Source: Paralichthys olivaceus | Taxonomy: Eukaryota > Chordata > Actinopteri > Pleuronectiformes > Paralichthyidae | Reading direction: 5' to 3' | Assembly: GCF_024713975.1 (NCBI RefSeq) | Contig: NC_091108.1 | Coordinates: forward strand, 2,843,001 to 2,907,000 | Length of the DNA stretch: 64,000 nt | In this document: positions 11,501 through 22,625 of the stretch, piece by piece | Layout of the letters: every line of letters starts with the position of its first letter | How positions within the stretch are numbered: the stretch's first letter is position 1 | Translations under genes and position numbers: made by a program | The notes under the pieces: generated by a model | Database searches by the model: none | What the model was told of the DNA's origin: nothing | The model's input: the letters and a program-made list of their open reading frames with translations, nothing else

Positions 11501-14426
11501 ACAGTGAACATGTTCCAGCTGTTTTTCATACTTTAGGATTATTCAGTTGTTTATCTAATGTTTTAATCATGAATTCTGAAAAACAAGAGATGTCATTCAT
11601 TTTTCATAAAACCCTCTGCTGGTGTGAGAATCTCTAGAGTTTTCAGCAGAGCCTCGGTTTCATTTTGCCCCGCCCCCCTTCTGTCCAGGTGGGCTGCATG
11701 TTTGTGAAGATCTCGCAGCCAAACAAACGAGCCGAGACGCTGGTGTTCTCCAAGCACGCCGTCATCTCTCTGAGGGACGACAAGCTCTGTCTGATGTTCA
11801 GAGTTGGCGACCTGCGCAGCTCCCACATCGTCGGAGCCAACATGAGGGCCAAGCTCATCAAGTCCAAACAGACTCAGGAAGGTGAGAATGCCCAATACTG
11901 CACATATATGGCTGTTCTTTGATGAACGCCACCTAGTGTTTCAAACCATCTTGGGTCTTGCAGGGCCAATGTTTCAGCACCAGCTGCCTGTGTCCACGGG
12001 CCAAATGTTTGGGGACAAACGTGGCCTTGGCTGTCAGGAAATTCTATAGGAGAGAATTTGTCTTTTATCTAAATCTAATGATGACACGACTATGGTGACG
12101 AGCAACTACCACTGCAACTTGATTTGGTTGTTGTTTTAATCTGTCCAAAAACATTTTGATGTCTTTTCCCTTTCCTCACCTCCAATTTCACCGTGACCTT
12201 CAGGTGAGTTCATCCCTCTGGACCAGACAGACATCAGCGTGGGCTTCGAGACAGGTGATGACCGCCTCTTCCTCGTCTCTCCGCTGGTGATCTCACATGA
12301 GATCGACACACATTCGCCTTTCTGGGACATGTCTCAGGCCCAGCTGGAGAAGGAGGACTTTGAGATTGTGGTCATCCTGGAGGGGATGGTGGAGGCCACA
12401 GGTGAGGAATGGGTTTGACACAAACCATTTAAAACTCTTGCAACTAAAACTCCCTCTGAAGTAAATGAACATGGTTACTCACTGATGAAAATAAATGTTG
12501 AGCTCACCATGATTACATTTTACAGGCTACAAAAATAATACCATAAAAGAAATTTTTATTATGTGAGGGATTTATCTATTTTTTTGGATTCAATATCATG
12601 TAAAATAATATAAATATAACAGCTTAAGCATTCTATTGTATGAGAAGTAATACCTTGCAATTTAATTTAACTGTGAAGTTACAATGGCCTCTTTATTTTT
12701 GAATGCATGTTTTACTGCAACATGTAGAAATGAGCATTAGGGAATTAATCCTGCAGATGCATGTATCTTCACAGATTGAAGTAGAACCATCACAGTTTTT
12801 TGGTAAGTGCAGTCATTTAAAACTGTCCATTAGAAAATGAAATTCCTTTTAGGATGTTTAAAGCTGCAGTTTTGTGTTTTAGAGCGTCTCCTCTGCGTTA
12901 GAGCATTAGGATGTTGTCATCAAGGCATAAAATAAACATAAAATAAGGAAGATTCAGAAATTTTCTTTTCATTAGGGTTTCAACATTTTTCTTGGTTTCT
13001 CAGAGAATTATGTGTGGCTTTATTTATTCTATTTATTATTATTAGACAACATCTTTGTATAGTAGACAAAGGTTATTTACAGATGCAATGGGAAGTTCAC
13101 AATTCTCTAAAAATGTGAGAAAGCGTCTCCAAACCTCATGAAATTTTGTGGATTTCGTCTTCTCCTACCCTCCCTCTCATATTTCCTTGTGCCAAATTTA
13201 TTCTGAGAGGATAATTCACTCACCTGCTCCTCAGTGTTTGGCAAGAAGTCAGTTAATCAGAGCTCATCATGATGCGTCTCCATGAGGTAAAGGTGGCCTC
13301 TTCACCTACTCCGAATATTGATTCCTTCAGTGCTGCGGAGAGTTACAAAGAAAAAGCTGACAGACGTAACTCTGCTGCAGAGAATATTCATTTAAAGACA
13401 GCTTGTCAATGAAATTGTGACTAAAAACATCAAACAGACATCAAAGTTAATACAGACAATCTCACGTATTTCTAGAGAATTTTTGAGGATTACTTTGGGA
13501 ACCCTTGTGTGTGCAGGGATGACGTGCCAGGCGAGGAGCTCCTACCTGGCGGAGGAGGTGTTGTGGGGTCACAGGTTCAGCCCGATGATGTCTCTGGCTG
13601 AGGGTTTCTTTGATGTCGACTATGGAGCTTTTCATCACACGTTTGAGGTAAAGTCTAAACCAATATTTAATATATAACAATAAAGTATATTCAGACTTAT
13701 TTGAATCTTCTTTAGTATTTCTACCTTATAAAGCAAGGGTTGAGTTTGTGTATGTAGAATTTAATTGTTTTATGAACTTAGTTTTAAAGGAAACTCTTTG
13801 CTGTGAACAGTATTTTGTTGGCAGTGTGTCTTGACTTTCAAGGTCACTTCAAAATAATTTCAGATAACAGCAGCGTGTTCAAGTTAGGTTGGAAGAATGA
13901 GTAAACATTTTTTAAACGTCAATACAAATGTCAGGTATGACTCATCAAATAACTAGTTTACTTAGTTTCGTCCATGTCCCATCGGCTAACATGGAGTAGG
14001 CAGGATGTATGACATATACTGCAGCCAGCCACCAGAGAGCATTCAAGATAATTGGGCTGTGCTTATGGACAGCTGTAATGTCGTTCTTCTTTCACAGTCA
14101 CAACATCTAAAATTATGTTTCTGGGATTTTACCCACTCCGATGTTTCCCCTCCCCCAAGGTGAACACGCCCTCCTGCTCAGCGCAAGAGCTCTCAATGGC
14201 TGCGGCCAGACTTGACGCTCATCTCTACTGGTCCATCTCCAGCAGGCTGGATGAGGAGCCCACTCTGGCCAACGAGGAGGCCAAGCAGCCGGACAGCGGC
14301 TCGGCCAACGGCAAAGGAGGGGAGCCCACCTTCATTGTCGGGGAGATGACTGACATTCAGGAGCAATCAGGACTGGGCGAGCTAAATGGCAGCGTCGCCA
14401 CTGACCAATCAGAATCAGAAGCCTAG
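8563..14426 (+). CDS. kcnj9: G protein-activated inward rectifier K+ channel 3 (GIRK3, Kir3.3), complete
   Basis: Seven coding exons join in phase: 8563-8860, 10096-10309, 11214-11415, 11689-11881, 12204-12401, 13517-13647 and 14160-14426 (1503 nt, 500 residues). The core reads [18 protein letters not shown]1 at residues about 145-169, the pore with selectivity filter TIGYG at 204-208, and M2 about 218-241 with Asn234 at the rectification site. The Kir cytoplasmic domain follows ([55 protein letters not shown]). GIRK3 rather than GIRK1/2/4 is indicated by the start [28 protein letters not shown] and the tail [19 protein letters not shown]. The subunit forms heteromeric Gbeta-gamma-gated K+ channels in neuronal membranes. 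Odd: about 80 extra, largely acidic residues at the N-terminus, a core divided by many introns, and a C-terminus SESEA instead of the mammalian ESKV PDZ ligand. The start at 8563 resembles mammalian MAQEN. Confidence 0.95.
13958..14090 (+). repeat. Diverged copy of a teleost inverted-repeat element (right part) in kcnj9 intron 6
   Basis: This stretch matches the right-hand part of the element at 14953-15417 with scattered substitutions: both have GTCCATGTCCCATC, CTAACATGGA, ACTGCAGCCAGCCACCAG and a final AGCTGT...TGTCGT/TGTTGT. It ends about 70 bases before the last kcnj9 coding exon. Confidence 0.75.
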
Positions 14427-14952
14427 AACAGAGAATGTTTACAAAGACCTTCAGTATATCACCACCACACCACAGTTAGTGTTTGCAGATCTTTTATTTC
14501 AAGGCAAAATGAGTAGTTTAGACTCAGTTCTGCAGTATACGCCATATCTTATGTTACCACAATTTTATTTCTTGATACTTTTGTCTTTTATTTCTATGTT
14601 GATCTTTGTTACAATTGTATTGTATGTGTGCTCTTCTCAATATGTTGTGTTAGCTAAAATCACCCTTGCCTATATCTACATTTAAATGACAATACTATGC
14701 TTCAGGTGGGGTCAACAATAGTATATCCAGAGGAGCAGAATGTTTTTAACAGACAGACGTCATTTGTCTTGTTGGATCAAAAGGTTCACATGTGCAGAAT
14801 TAAATGTACGGATTGTTTAAATATAATATTTAAAATAGGTACACATTATTTTCACCTAAGCACAAATATCACTAGATAGTATTGAGATATAAAGTGAAAT
14901 TGTAGAGACCTCAGCTTTGTTTAGATGCAAACGTTGTTCATAGTTTTATTCC
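14427..14952 (+). other. kcnj9 3' UTR
   Basis: AT-rich sequence after the TAG stop. The 3' end of the transcript is not clear: no AATAAA occurs directly downstream; AATAAA-type hexamers occur near 15936 and at 17464-17469. Short open frames here are spurious. Confidence 0.4.
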
Positions 14953-15417
14953 ATAGATTGTATATAAAGATGGACGATGTGTCACAGAAATTAAGCCAAA
15001 AATATCTTGTATACAAGTGCCGCCATTGTGCGCTATTTACGTCATTTGGAGCCAGAGTTGTCAGCCGATACATGAGGTCGACAAGTTGTGAGTCAGTCTC
15101 AGCTGTCAATCATCATCACCCAGTTTTTATAGCCTAAAATCCAAAATATAAAATAATATTTCTGATACAGCAAACATGCACTCGACCAACTGAGATTCCC
15201 TCAGCTGTCAATCATGGTGTTCCACTGTGTTTTATTAGCATAATTAACTAACTGTGAAAACTAAAATGACGTATAAGTTTGGTCCATGTCCCATCCACTA
15301 ACATGGAAGAGGCTGGGTTTATGACCTATACTGCAGCCAGCCACCAGGGGGCAATCAAGAACACTTGGCTTCACTTTCGCTGAGCTGTCATGTTGTCCAT
15401 GTTTATATACAGTGTAT
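14953..15417. mobile_element. Non-autonomous TIR element (MITE-like), about 465 bp
   Basis: The left end ATAGATTGTATATAAAGATGGAC (14953-14975) is an imperfect inverted repeat of the right end at 15395-15417, whose reverse complement differs at only a few positions. The interior has no coding capacity. It includes two copies of CTCAGCTGTCAATCAT (near 15098 and 15201) and the block with ACTGCAGCCAGCCACCAGGGGGC (about 15332-15354), which is a very common teleost interspersed sequence. The TIR layout points to a DNA-transposon derivative. The superfamily and target duplication were not resolved. Confidence 0.75.
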
Positions 15418-18400
15418 GATTTATTCTACATTAATCCGACGTTAACAGGGTGGGGAACGAACACTAGCCAAAACTGTCAACTCTGCGAGAATCTTAATTG
15501 AGCCACAAACCATTTAAAACGTTGAATAGAAATATTTGGAAAGAGAATCCAGTGAATTGCGGCCTGTGGACAACAAAGCCGGTTCCCTGCCCGGAGTATA
15601 AACACGTGTGATCATCAGGAGACACAGAGTATTATGTTTGTTAATAACACTAATATAGATTTGCTGACACTCCTCACTGCACTCAGCACATTATGGTGAG
15701 TAGGATCTAAAACCTTTAACATAGAGACAGGTTGTAACATTCGAGTGTGTCTGTGGCTTTGTCTCACGTAAGATGTGTGTAGCACAAGGATTATCTATCT
15801 TTTGTCCCCAGCCAAGTAGAAATTAAAAGCACAACAGTGTCCTGCTCAAACGCCTGCTTCTGCTGCTGTGTATATATACATGTGGCCATTTTTACTTGAT
15901 GTTTTTAATATTAAATATAATACATTGATTAGAATTAATAAACTATAATATATTCCAGAGCAACTGTCTCAGATTCTGTGGTGTTCTGAGGGAGGGCTGC
16001 ATGAAGAAAACCATGTTTATACATGTTATATGTACAGTGGGGTACTCACCGCTACAATTTATAAGAACAACTTGTGGAAATGAAAGTACTCATCTCGAAT
16101 CTGTTCCAAATATCACCAAACCCGTCTCTGTTGTTCAGTGTCTCATACCTCTCATACCTCTGACGCCATGTGATGGGTATGATATAAAAGTTTTATAGCC
16201 TGTAGTTGAGCAGATAGGGAACCCTGGGGTTTTCCTTTTTATGGGACAACCGACACCAATTAAATATTCAGATCATGTACCCAAGTATAAATACTCTTGA
16301 AACAGAACTACAGAGGTACTGACAACAGACTGTGTGAACATTATAGTCCCACAATGGGGAACTTTGCCGTGTTACAGCAGCAAAAACATCAGTTAAAAAG
16401 TCATAAATAAGTAAACATGTAAAAATAAGGAATGCAATGTAAATAAAAGTAAGAAATGTATATAAGTACTAATGAAGAATGGCCATGTCAGTTTTATGTA
16501 ATTACACGATTGGATTATAGCTGTACTTACATATAAGTCAAATTTTAATGTTGTTGGAATACCTTTAACTATTGTATATAGCGTCCAGCTTTTATGTAGC
16601 TTTATAATGATCATATCATTTACATACAAAATCTAAAAATGAAAAGTAACTTTATATCAAGTAAGAAGTTGATTTTTTCCTGAAAAGTTTTAGTTTAAAG
16701 TATCATCTAGAACTATCTCATTATTGACTGTTCTGGAGCAAACGTTCTTACTGACTGTGCACCAGTGGCAATGTGTGAACTCCATCAATCTCTTTCTCTC
16801 TTTTACCTGTTATAATTTGCCCGGGCACTATCTTAATTGGCTTTACTGCATTTGAAAACACACACTTTCCCTTTACATGTACTGTAATCAATCACTAACT
16901 ATACATGTAAGCTCACTGTTTGACTTACAGCCCATATAAAACTTTTAATGTACACTAGGTCTGATGTAAAGCCTCACAGCACCATGCGTCTCATTATAAA
17001 TTCATGGCCGGATCTCGGCACCAGCAGAAGTCAGCATATTGGGTTACTAGGCAGAATCTTGGCTTTCGAAAAAACTAAACGTCTTTCTCTGTTTTGGCTG
17101 CTAGATGGCGATAAAGATCCCACACTCCCTCCAGCCAGTCACACGGCCCTATTGGTGTGTAATGAGATGGGGTCCCCGGCTCATCTGTCTCCTAGGCAAC
17201 CAGGACTGGGGACAGGGAGAGGGCAGAGTGTGTGTTGATGTGTGTGCATGCATGTGTGTTAATGTGTGTTTGAACTGGACTTTCACGACTGATGGGGGAG
17301 TTTATGAGGATTGTCAGAGAGAGACATTTGAGGTTGATATTTGTGTGAGAGCAGATGACGCTGGTGATGCACAGCGGTGCAGCTGGAGAAGGACGAATGC
17401 CCTTGACACTGAAACACAAGTCGCACAGGATACTGACATTTTCGTTTTGTTTTTACCCGTCACAATAAAACTGCCCCAAATATCACAGAGATCTACTATA
17501 TAATAAATTATGTTTCAGTTAATAAAAAGGATGAAATGAGACAAGGCCAGAAGAATAGAAGTGTATTTCTAGAGTTAACTAGAGCAGACTCACGATGTAT
17601 GAGATGTCACGTTTTGTTTGGGAGTTTCCGGCGATTTTTCAGTTTGCCACAGAGTTGAACCCCATGTGCCATTTCCAAGTTCTAATTATGATTTTAATGA
17701 GAGGCTGTTTTTGCATGATCCCCGCTGAGTCGAAATCAATGCTTCTCTTGATGGAAGGAAGTCATGACAGTTTAGTTTCAGTCTAGGAGGCAGGTGGCAA
17801 AAGGAGAGAATGATTGAACCCTAATGGAAGAAATAAAGAAGAAAGTGCACCATATACAGCAAAAAGCAAAACTGATGGCACTGGCAGTTTAGAAAAATAT
17901 TGGATCAATAGTGATCGTTGTAGTGATGCTAGAGTCAATGTTACTTCACTTGAGTAGATCAAGTGTTAAACTAATCGAGAGCCTTTACGGTCATGTGCTT
18001 TACAGTTGTTGGTGCAAAACATTGTTAGTTACAGTTGCATTAATCAACATTATTATTATTATAAGAAAAGGATAAAATTAATATCAGTCCTCTAAACTGT
18101 CAAATTTATCATTTATTCTCTGAGAAATCTACCAAAATGTTGAAAAATGTCCTCTGTTCTTAATGTTAAAGAAAGTGAAAAATAAAAAAGTCCACCCATC
18201 AAGTTTTATGGTAATATGTCCAGTACTAACCGCCAAACAAACAACTGCAGACACACAATATTTATCTATGTTCAGTGCGTCTCAAAGACTCCTGTGGTTG
18301 TGGAATACTGTTTAGCATTCTGTTAAGAATATGAGCAGAACAGCCTGATATGGAAACAAAGAAAATGGCGAGAAAGCTTATAGTCAACCACAGACATTGA

Positions 18401-20900
18401 TTTTTCTTAAACAATACAGCAGATCTGTGCATGTCTCTGACTGGCAAATATCCCCTGATGCAGTGAAACCCACATCTGGAACTGCCAGGTTAAAATTAAC
18501 TTTGAGAAATGTTTTATAGAATTTATAGAAACTACTTAATGCAACGGTGATGTCTGTTGTCCCACAGCAGTGCTTGACAGATTAGTTTCCCTCCTGCTCC
18601 ATGTTCATGACCCTTTCCACAATGCTCCAGCTCAAAAGCCACTGACCTTCATCCAGCCTCAAACAAGGTAACGTCAGATCTTTCCTCCTGCTGTACTGCT
18701 GATGTGAAAAACATGCAGCAACACCTCTTGTACGTGTAATGGGTTCAATCTAATGTGAGATAGTCACCTCTGGGTAACAGCTGCTCCGAGAATAAGCACA
18801 ATTGATGCACAACATTCAGTCAATGTATAGATGGTTCATCGTGAAGTCCTTGGTTGACAAAATCTTAAAACCTTATTTTTATGAATAGGTGTAAGCAGGA
18901 CAGTATTTAATCAACGTTTCCATTTGGTACTAGGAGAAGTCTCACATCCACTGCTGTCGTCCTGTCACAAGCTCCTTAGTCGATCTTTAAAAGCAGTAAA
19001 TTAGAAGCTGAGGCCTCTAATTTAAAAGTGAAAGTCAGCCTGCCATGTGAAGTCGAGCAGAGCTGATAAAGGTGTTACACCACCCACTGTAACACGCAGC
19101 AGGCTTTGAGAAGGGCTACAGAAATGGCCAAGTAATTTTCCATCTGCCAAATGGCATGATCCTTTATCACGCTGCCACAGCGGGCAGATATAAACCACAG
19201 GTGATTACTAAGTAAATCTCAAGACCACATCCTGTCTGAGGTGATCGAGATCAAGTCCTGACTGGAGGTGAGCAAGTTATAGTTCTACTCTAGAGCAAGT
19301 TTTAAAGACACAGATCTTGGCAAAACAATCTCACTTTAAACTTAATTTAGTTCAGCAGTTTTCAATCTTTCAATTCTCATACTGCTTAGAAAACTAGACA
19401 GAACAGTTAAAAAGCTCATTCATGCTCAATGTTAGATATCGGACGAATCTCTTTTCATGTGTAAAAGCAGCATAAATGAGCCTTAAGATGTCATAGAGTT
19501 CTTTATAACAGCAAAAAGTACAAGAAGTTACATGCCACCAGAAATTTGCCTCTCAAGTCACGTGCACAATCCCTACAGCAGCTCTGTTTTCATCCAATCA
19601 CAACCCAACCCGCCTGGAGTCCATCGCCTATTAGTCGTCAAAGTTTAAAAGGTCTCAGGTAAAACATACCTGTAGTGACTCAGTCTGGCCTCCACCTCCC
19701 TTTGTGCAGCTTTTCTCTAAAGTCAGCATGTGCTCAAGTACTGAGACTTATGAGCTTTCACCAAATAGCATGAGTTACCATGTTGAGATGGTTATGGTGA
19801 CGTCTCGACAGGATGACAGGCAGCAGGAGAAGAGCTGATACAGGTAGAAACACTTTTCTTCCATATCCAAACCTTATATAAATGTATTGTCCTTTAAAAA
19901 TAAAATGGGCATTGCACAGTATGAGTTTAAGGGAAAACAGACAGTAGGAATCTAATGAAAGGTGAGAACCTGCCGCTGAAACAGAACTAATAACTGTAAA
20001 AGCACCGTGGCTCTGCTCAGGAAAGAAATTGGTGTTTTCAGGGTGTGAACCTGTGATCTTCTACTTGAGGAACTGAAAGAGTCTTAGCGTCTATGAGAAA
20101 AACCACAAATCCATGAAAACAGCTGACGCGTGAAGACATCTCAGCACTTTGTGTGTTACAGGCTCTCAGACTGCAAAGGTATTTAAAATACCTTCACTTA
20201 AATCAAGTTTAGAACATTTTAAAATATATAAGTGCTGCTGAGTGAGTAACACTGTCCACATCAGATCTTGATTTTGGAAGAATTCCTTGACTCTAAAAAT
20301 GTAGATTGAGCATTACTTCTTGACAATTCTTGGAATTACCTCAGCTCAAGATCCATCATTACACAATTTTCTGAGCTTCCACTCACAACTCATGTTCATC
20401 ATCATCAATTTGTTTTGCTAAAAATAGCCTGAAAAAGCTTGTAAATGAACCTCATGTATCACACAAGCACGGTCTATTTGCAGAAATGACAAAAAGGCGG
20501 TTACCAACCAATATCCCCAGCTCATGAAATAAAACACAATCATTACTTATCGCATGACAGGAGGACAGACAACTCCACTGTCAGAGTGAGGTCAATATCA
20601 GCTGCAGTTTATAGTTGGGGATCATCAAACTACGGAGAAGACACCGTATAGTGAGCTGAACATAATGTACACTGCTGAGTTTGATGCATGTTAATGATGT
20701 GCAGTGTCTTCGGCGTGGTCAGCAGATTTGTCTCGAGTATTGGTTTGCTCATTTAGCTTCGCACTGAAGACGTGGACTTGGACAAATCAGGTGCAGTTGG
20801 CTGCAGTCGGGTTATAGCTTCAGGCCATGTGTCAACCAGGTGCATCATTTATCATCAGTGTGACAAGGTGTCCTAGAATAAGGCCTATGATTAGGTGGTA
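15418..20900. other. Intergenic region between kcnj9 and jcad, first part
   Basis: About 5.5 kb of non-coding sequence with no frame supported by splicing or family resemblance. It holds A/T-rich stretches, a few AATAAA hexamers (including 17464-17469) and a TG-rich patch near 17220-17270. Distal regulatory elements cannot be judged from one sequence. Confidence 0.4.
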
Positions 20901-20904
20901 TGAT

Positions 20905-20985
20905 AGAGCAAGGGTTAGCACTCTCGCCTCACAGCAAGATGGTTGTTAGTTTGAATCACAATTCAGTCAGGGCTTTTCTTTTCTT
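20905..20985 (+). mobile_element. Fragment of a tRNA-like teleost interspersed repeat (5' part)
   Basis: The words GGTTAGCACTCTCGCCTCAC, AGCAAGATGG and TTTGAATC follow the start of a widespread fish repeat (consensus roughly TAGTGGTTAGCACTCTCGCCTCACAGCAAGAAGG...GGTTCGAATC). The A-box/B-box-like words recall a tRNA-derived head. The rest of the element is missing or decayed. Its 3' half resembles the sequence at 45180-45440. Confidence 0.6.
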
Positions 20986-22019
20986 GAAATATTTTTGGGT
21001 CATTTTTACCTTTATTGATCAGAAAGTACAAGCGTGAAAGAGTTAATGTTACAGCTGTATGTGTTCTATGTCCTGTGTCCTGTTTGTCTCATCTCTCCTC
21101 CAGCTCCACCCTGATTAACCAATCATTCATCAATGAGGAGCACCTGGCCAGTGAACTGAGGTGGCTTCTCATGTGGGGACTGCTGGTTCTGCCTCAGCCT
21201 GGGACTCTAACATTGTATGTGTTATTTGATGTTAATAAATCCCATGGTTCGAGCAACTATTCATAAATCCATGATGGACACCATCTTAAACTTGTTGACC
21301 CACAGACCACATGGCGCTGGTTGTACTGGGCAGCTTTCAGACATGGCTGCAGGTCAATGAATCCTCCTTTTCTGCGTTAGTGAAAACAGTGAGACGATTG
21401 TATGGTGGCCCCCCTCCGAGGAGTTCAGCCGACACAACGCTTCCTCCTCAATAAGTGGATCTCTGTGAAGTGCATGTTACCAGTCACTCCTCTGAACGAG
21501 GCATCCCTCAGAGTGCAGCATGTCACAGTTGGCACAGGAAGGCCTGAGCCCGGCACATTTAATTAGCCAAGCTGTCTTGGCATTGGATGGGAGGGGGGGA
21601 CACACACAGTGACGATTCATCAACATCACCAAGGGTGCGGCTCTGCTCACAACCATACACACAATGCACATCAAAAACTTAGGAGGATGGGAAATTTGTA
21701 TCTGGGACATGAAAGCTTTTTGTATTTTGAGGCAGCAGTGAAGCAGGAGCACAAACAGTGTCTGACCTTTGCTGTGGAAATGCATACGCTCTCTGCTCCT
21801 GTCTGGTTCTTATCTACCAAACATGTGACAGAGATTAAAACACTAAGAGATACAGAGACCTCACTGCTCCTCACAACCGTATTTATCATTCAAGTCAATA
21901 TGTCAGATTGAAGGGGGGGGGGGGCTGTTGCTATGAAAAAAAAGCAAAGTTAGGAGAAACAGTTTGGAAGAAACCATTTTGACATCCCTCTCTGTAGCTG
22001 CCTGCATGTGAGGAGCCCA
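20986..22019. other. Intergenic, upstream of the presumed jcad promoter
   Basis: No supportable gene. Contains a run of 12 G at 21913-21924. Open frames on both strands near 21.5-21.9 kb have neither splice sites nor family resemblance. Confidence 0.4.
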
Positions 22020-22625
22020 CCCCACCTCAGCTGTAGTGAGGAGAGCCCAGTCCAGGCAGCAACCAGCGCGTCTCTGCCTACCAATGGGCAGACTCGGCTC
22101 TGTGCAGCAGTGCTCAGTCTCAGCAGCTGAAGCTGGGCGCAGGGGAACTGCGACGGCCGCGCCAAGCATCTTCCCAGGTATGAGTCTCCATGTCGCCATA
22201 CGCCCTGATTTTCTTTGCAATGCTATGGCATCCTTAATGCTGCATGCTGGTTGTAGACTCTGGCTTATTTCCAGGGAGGGGTTGCTGTGTGTGTGTTTTT
22301 TTTTTCTTGGGTACGGCTCACGTAGCCTGCACGGTAGCGCAGGGGCAGCGGATCTTGGTAAACACTCAGTCAGCGAAGACGCATCTGCAAAAACCTGCTC
22401 GTTAACCGCGCGTCAACTTGCACACACCTCAAAATGTTCGCCCTTCGACGAGCGGCCGCCGCTGCTGCTGCCGCCGCCGCTGGGAGCGAGGCGGGGACGG
22501 TGCGCCTGCCGCCGGGCTGCGTGCATTTCTCGGGGAAAAATTTGCAGAGATCCTGATTTTGGTGAAGCGTCTTTTCGTCAAAACACAACCGCTGACTACA
22601 TCTTCAACTTAGGGTGCGTGCAGGT
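22020..22625 (+). promoter_or_regulatory. GC-rich block with probable untranslated first exon(s) of jcad
   Basis: GC- and CpG-rich against AT-rich flanks, with the peak at 22440-22510 (GAGCGGCCGCCGCTGCTGCTG, GCCGCCGCCGCTGGG). Two splice donors follow: CCCAG|GTATGAG at 22177/22178 and GTGCAG|GTAGGG at 22623/22624. No coding exon follows until the jcad start exon (acceptor at 26656), so alternative untranslated jcad first exons are the simplest reading. Assignment to jcad is by position only. Confidence 0.4.

Noticed and set aside
20905-20985. tRNA-like sequence
   Set aside because: Words match a dispersed fish repeat head; no full cloverleaf could be drawn, so not called as a tRNA gene.
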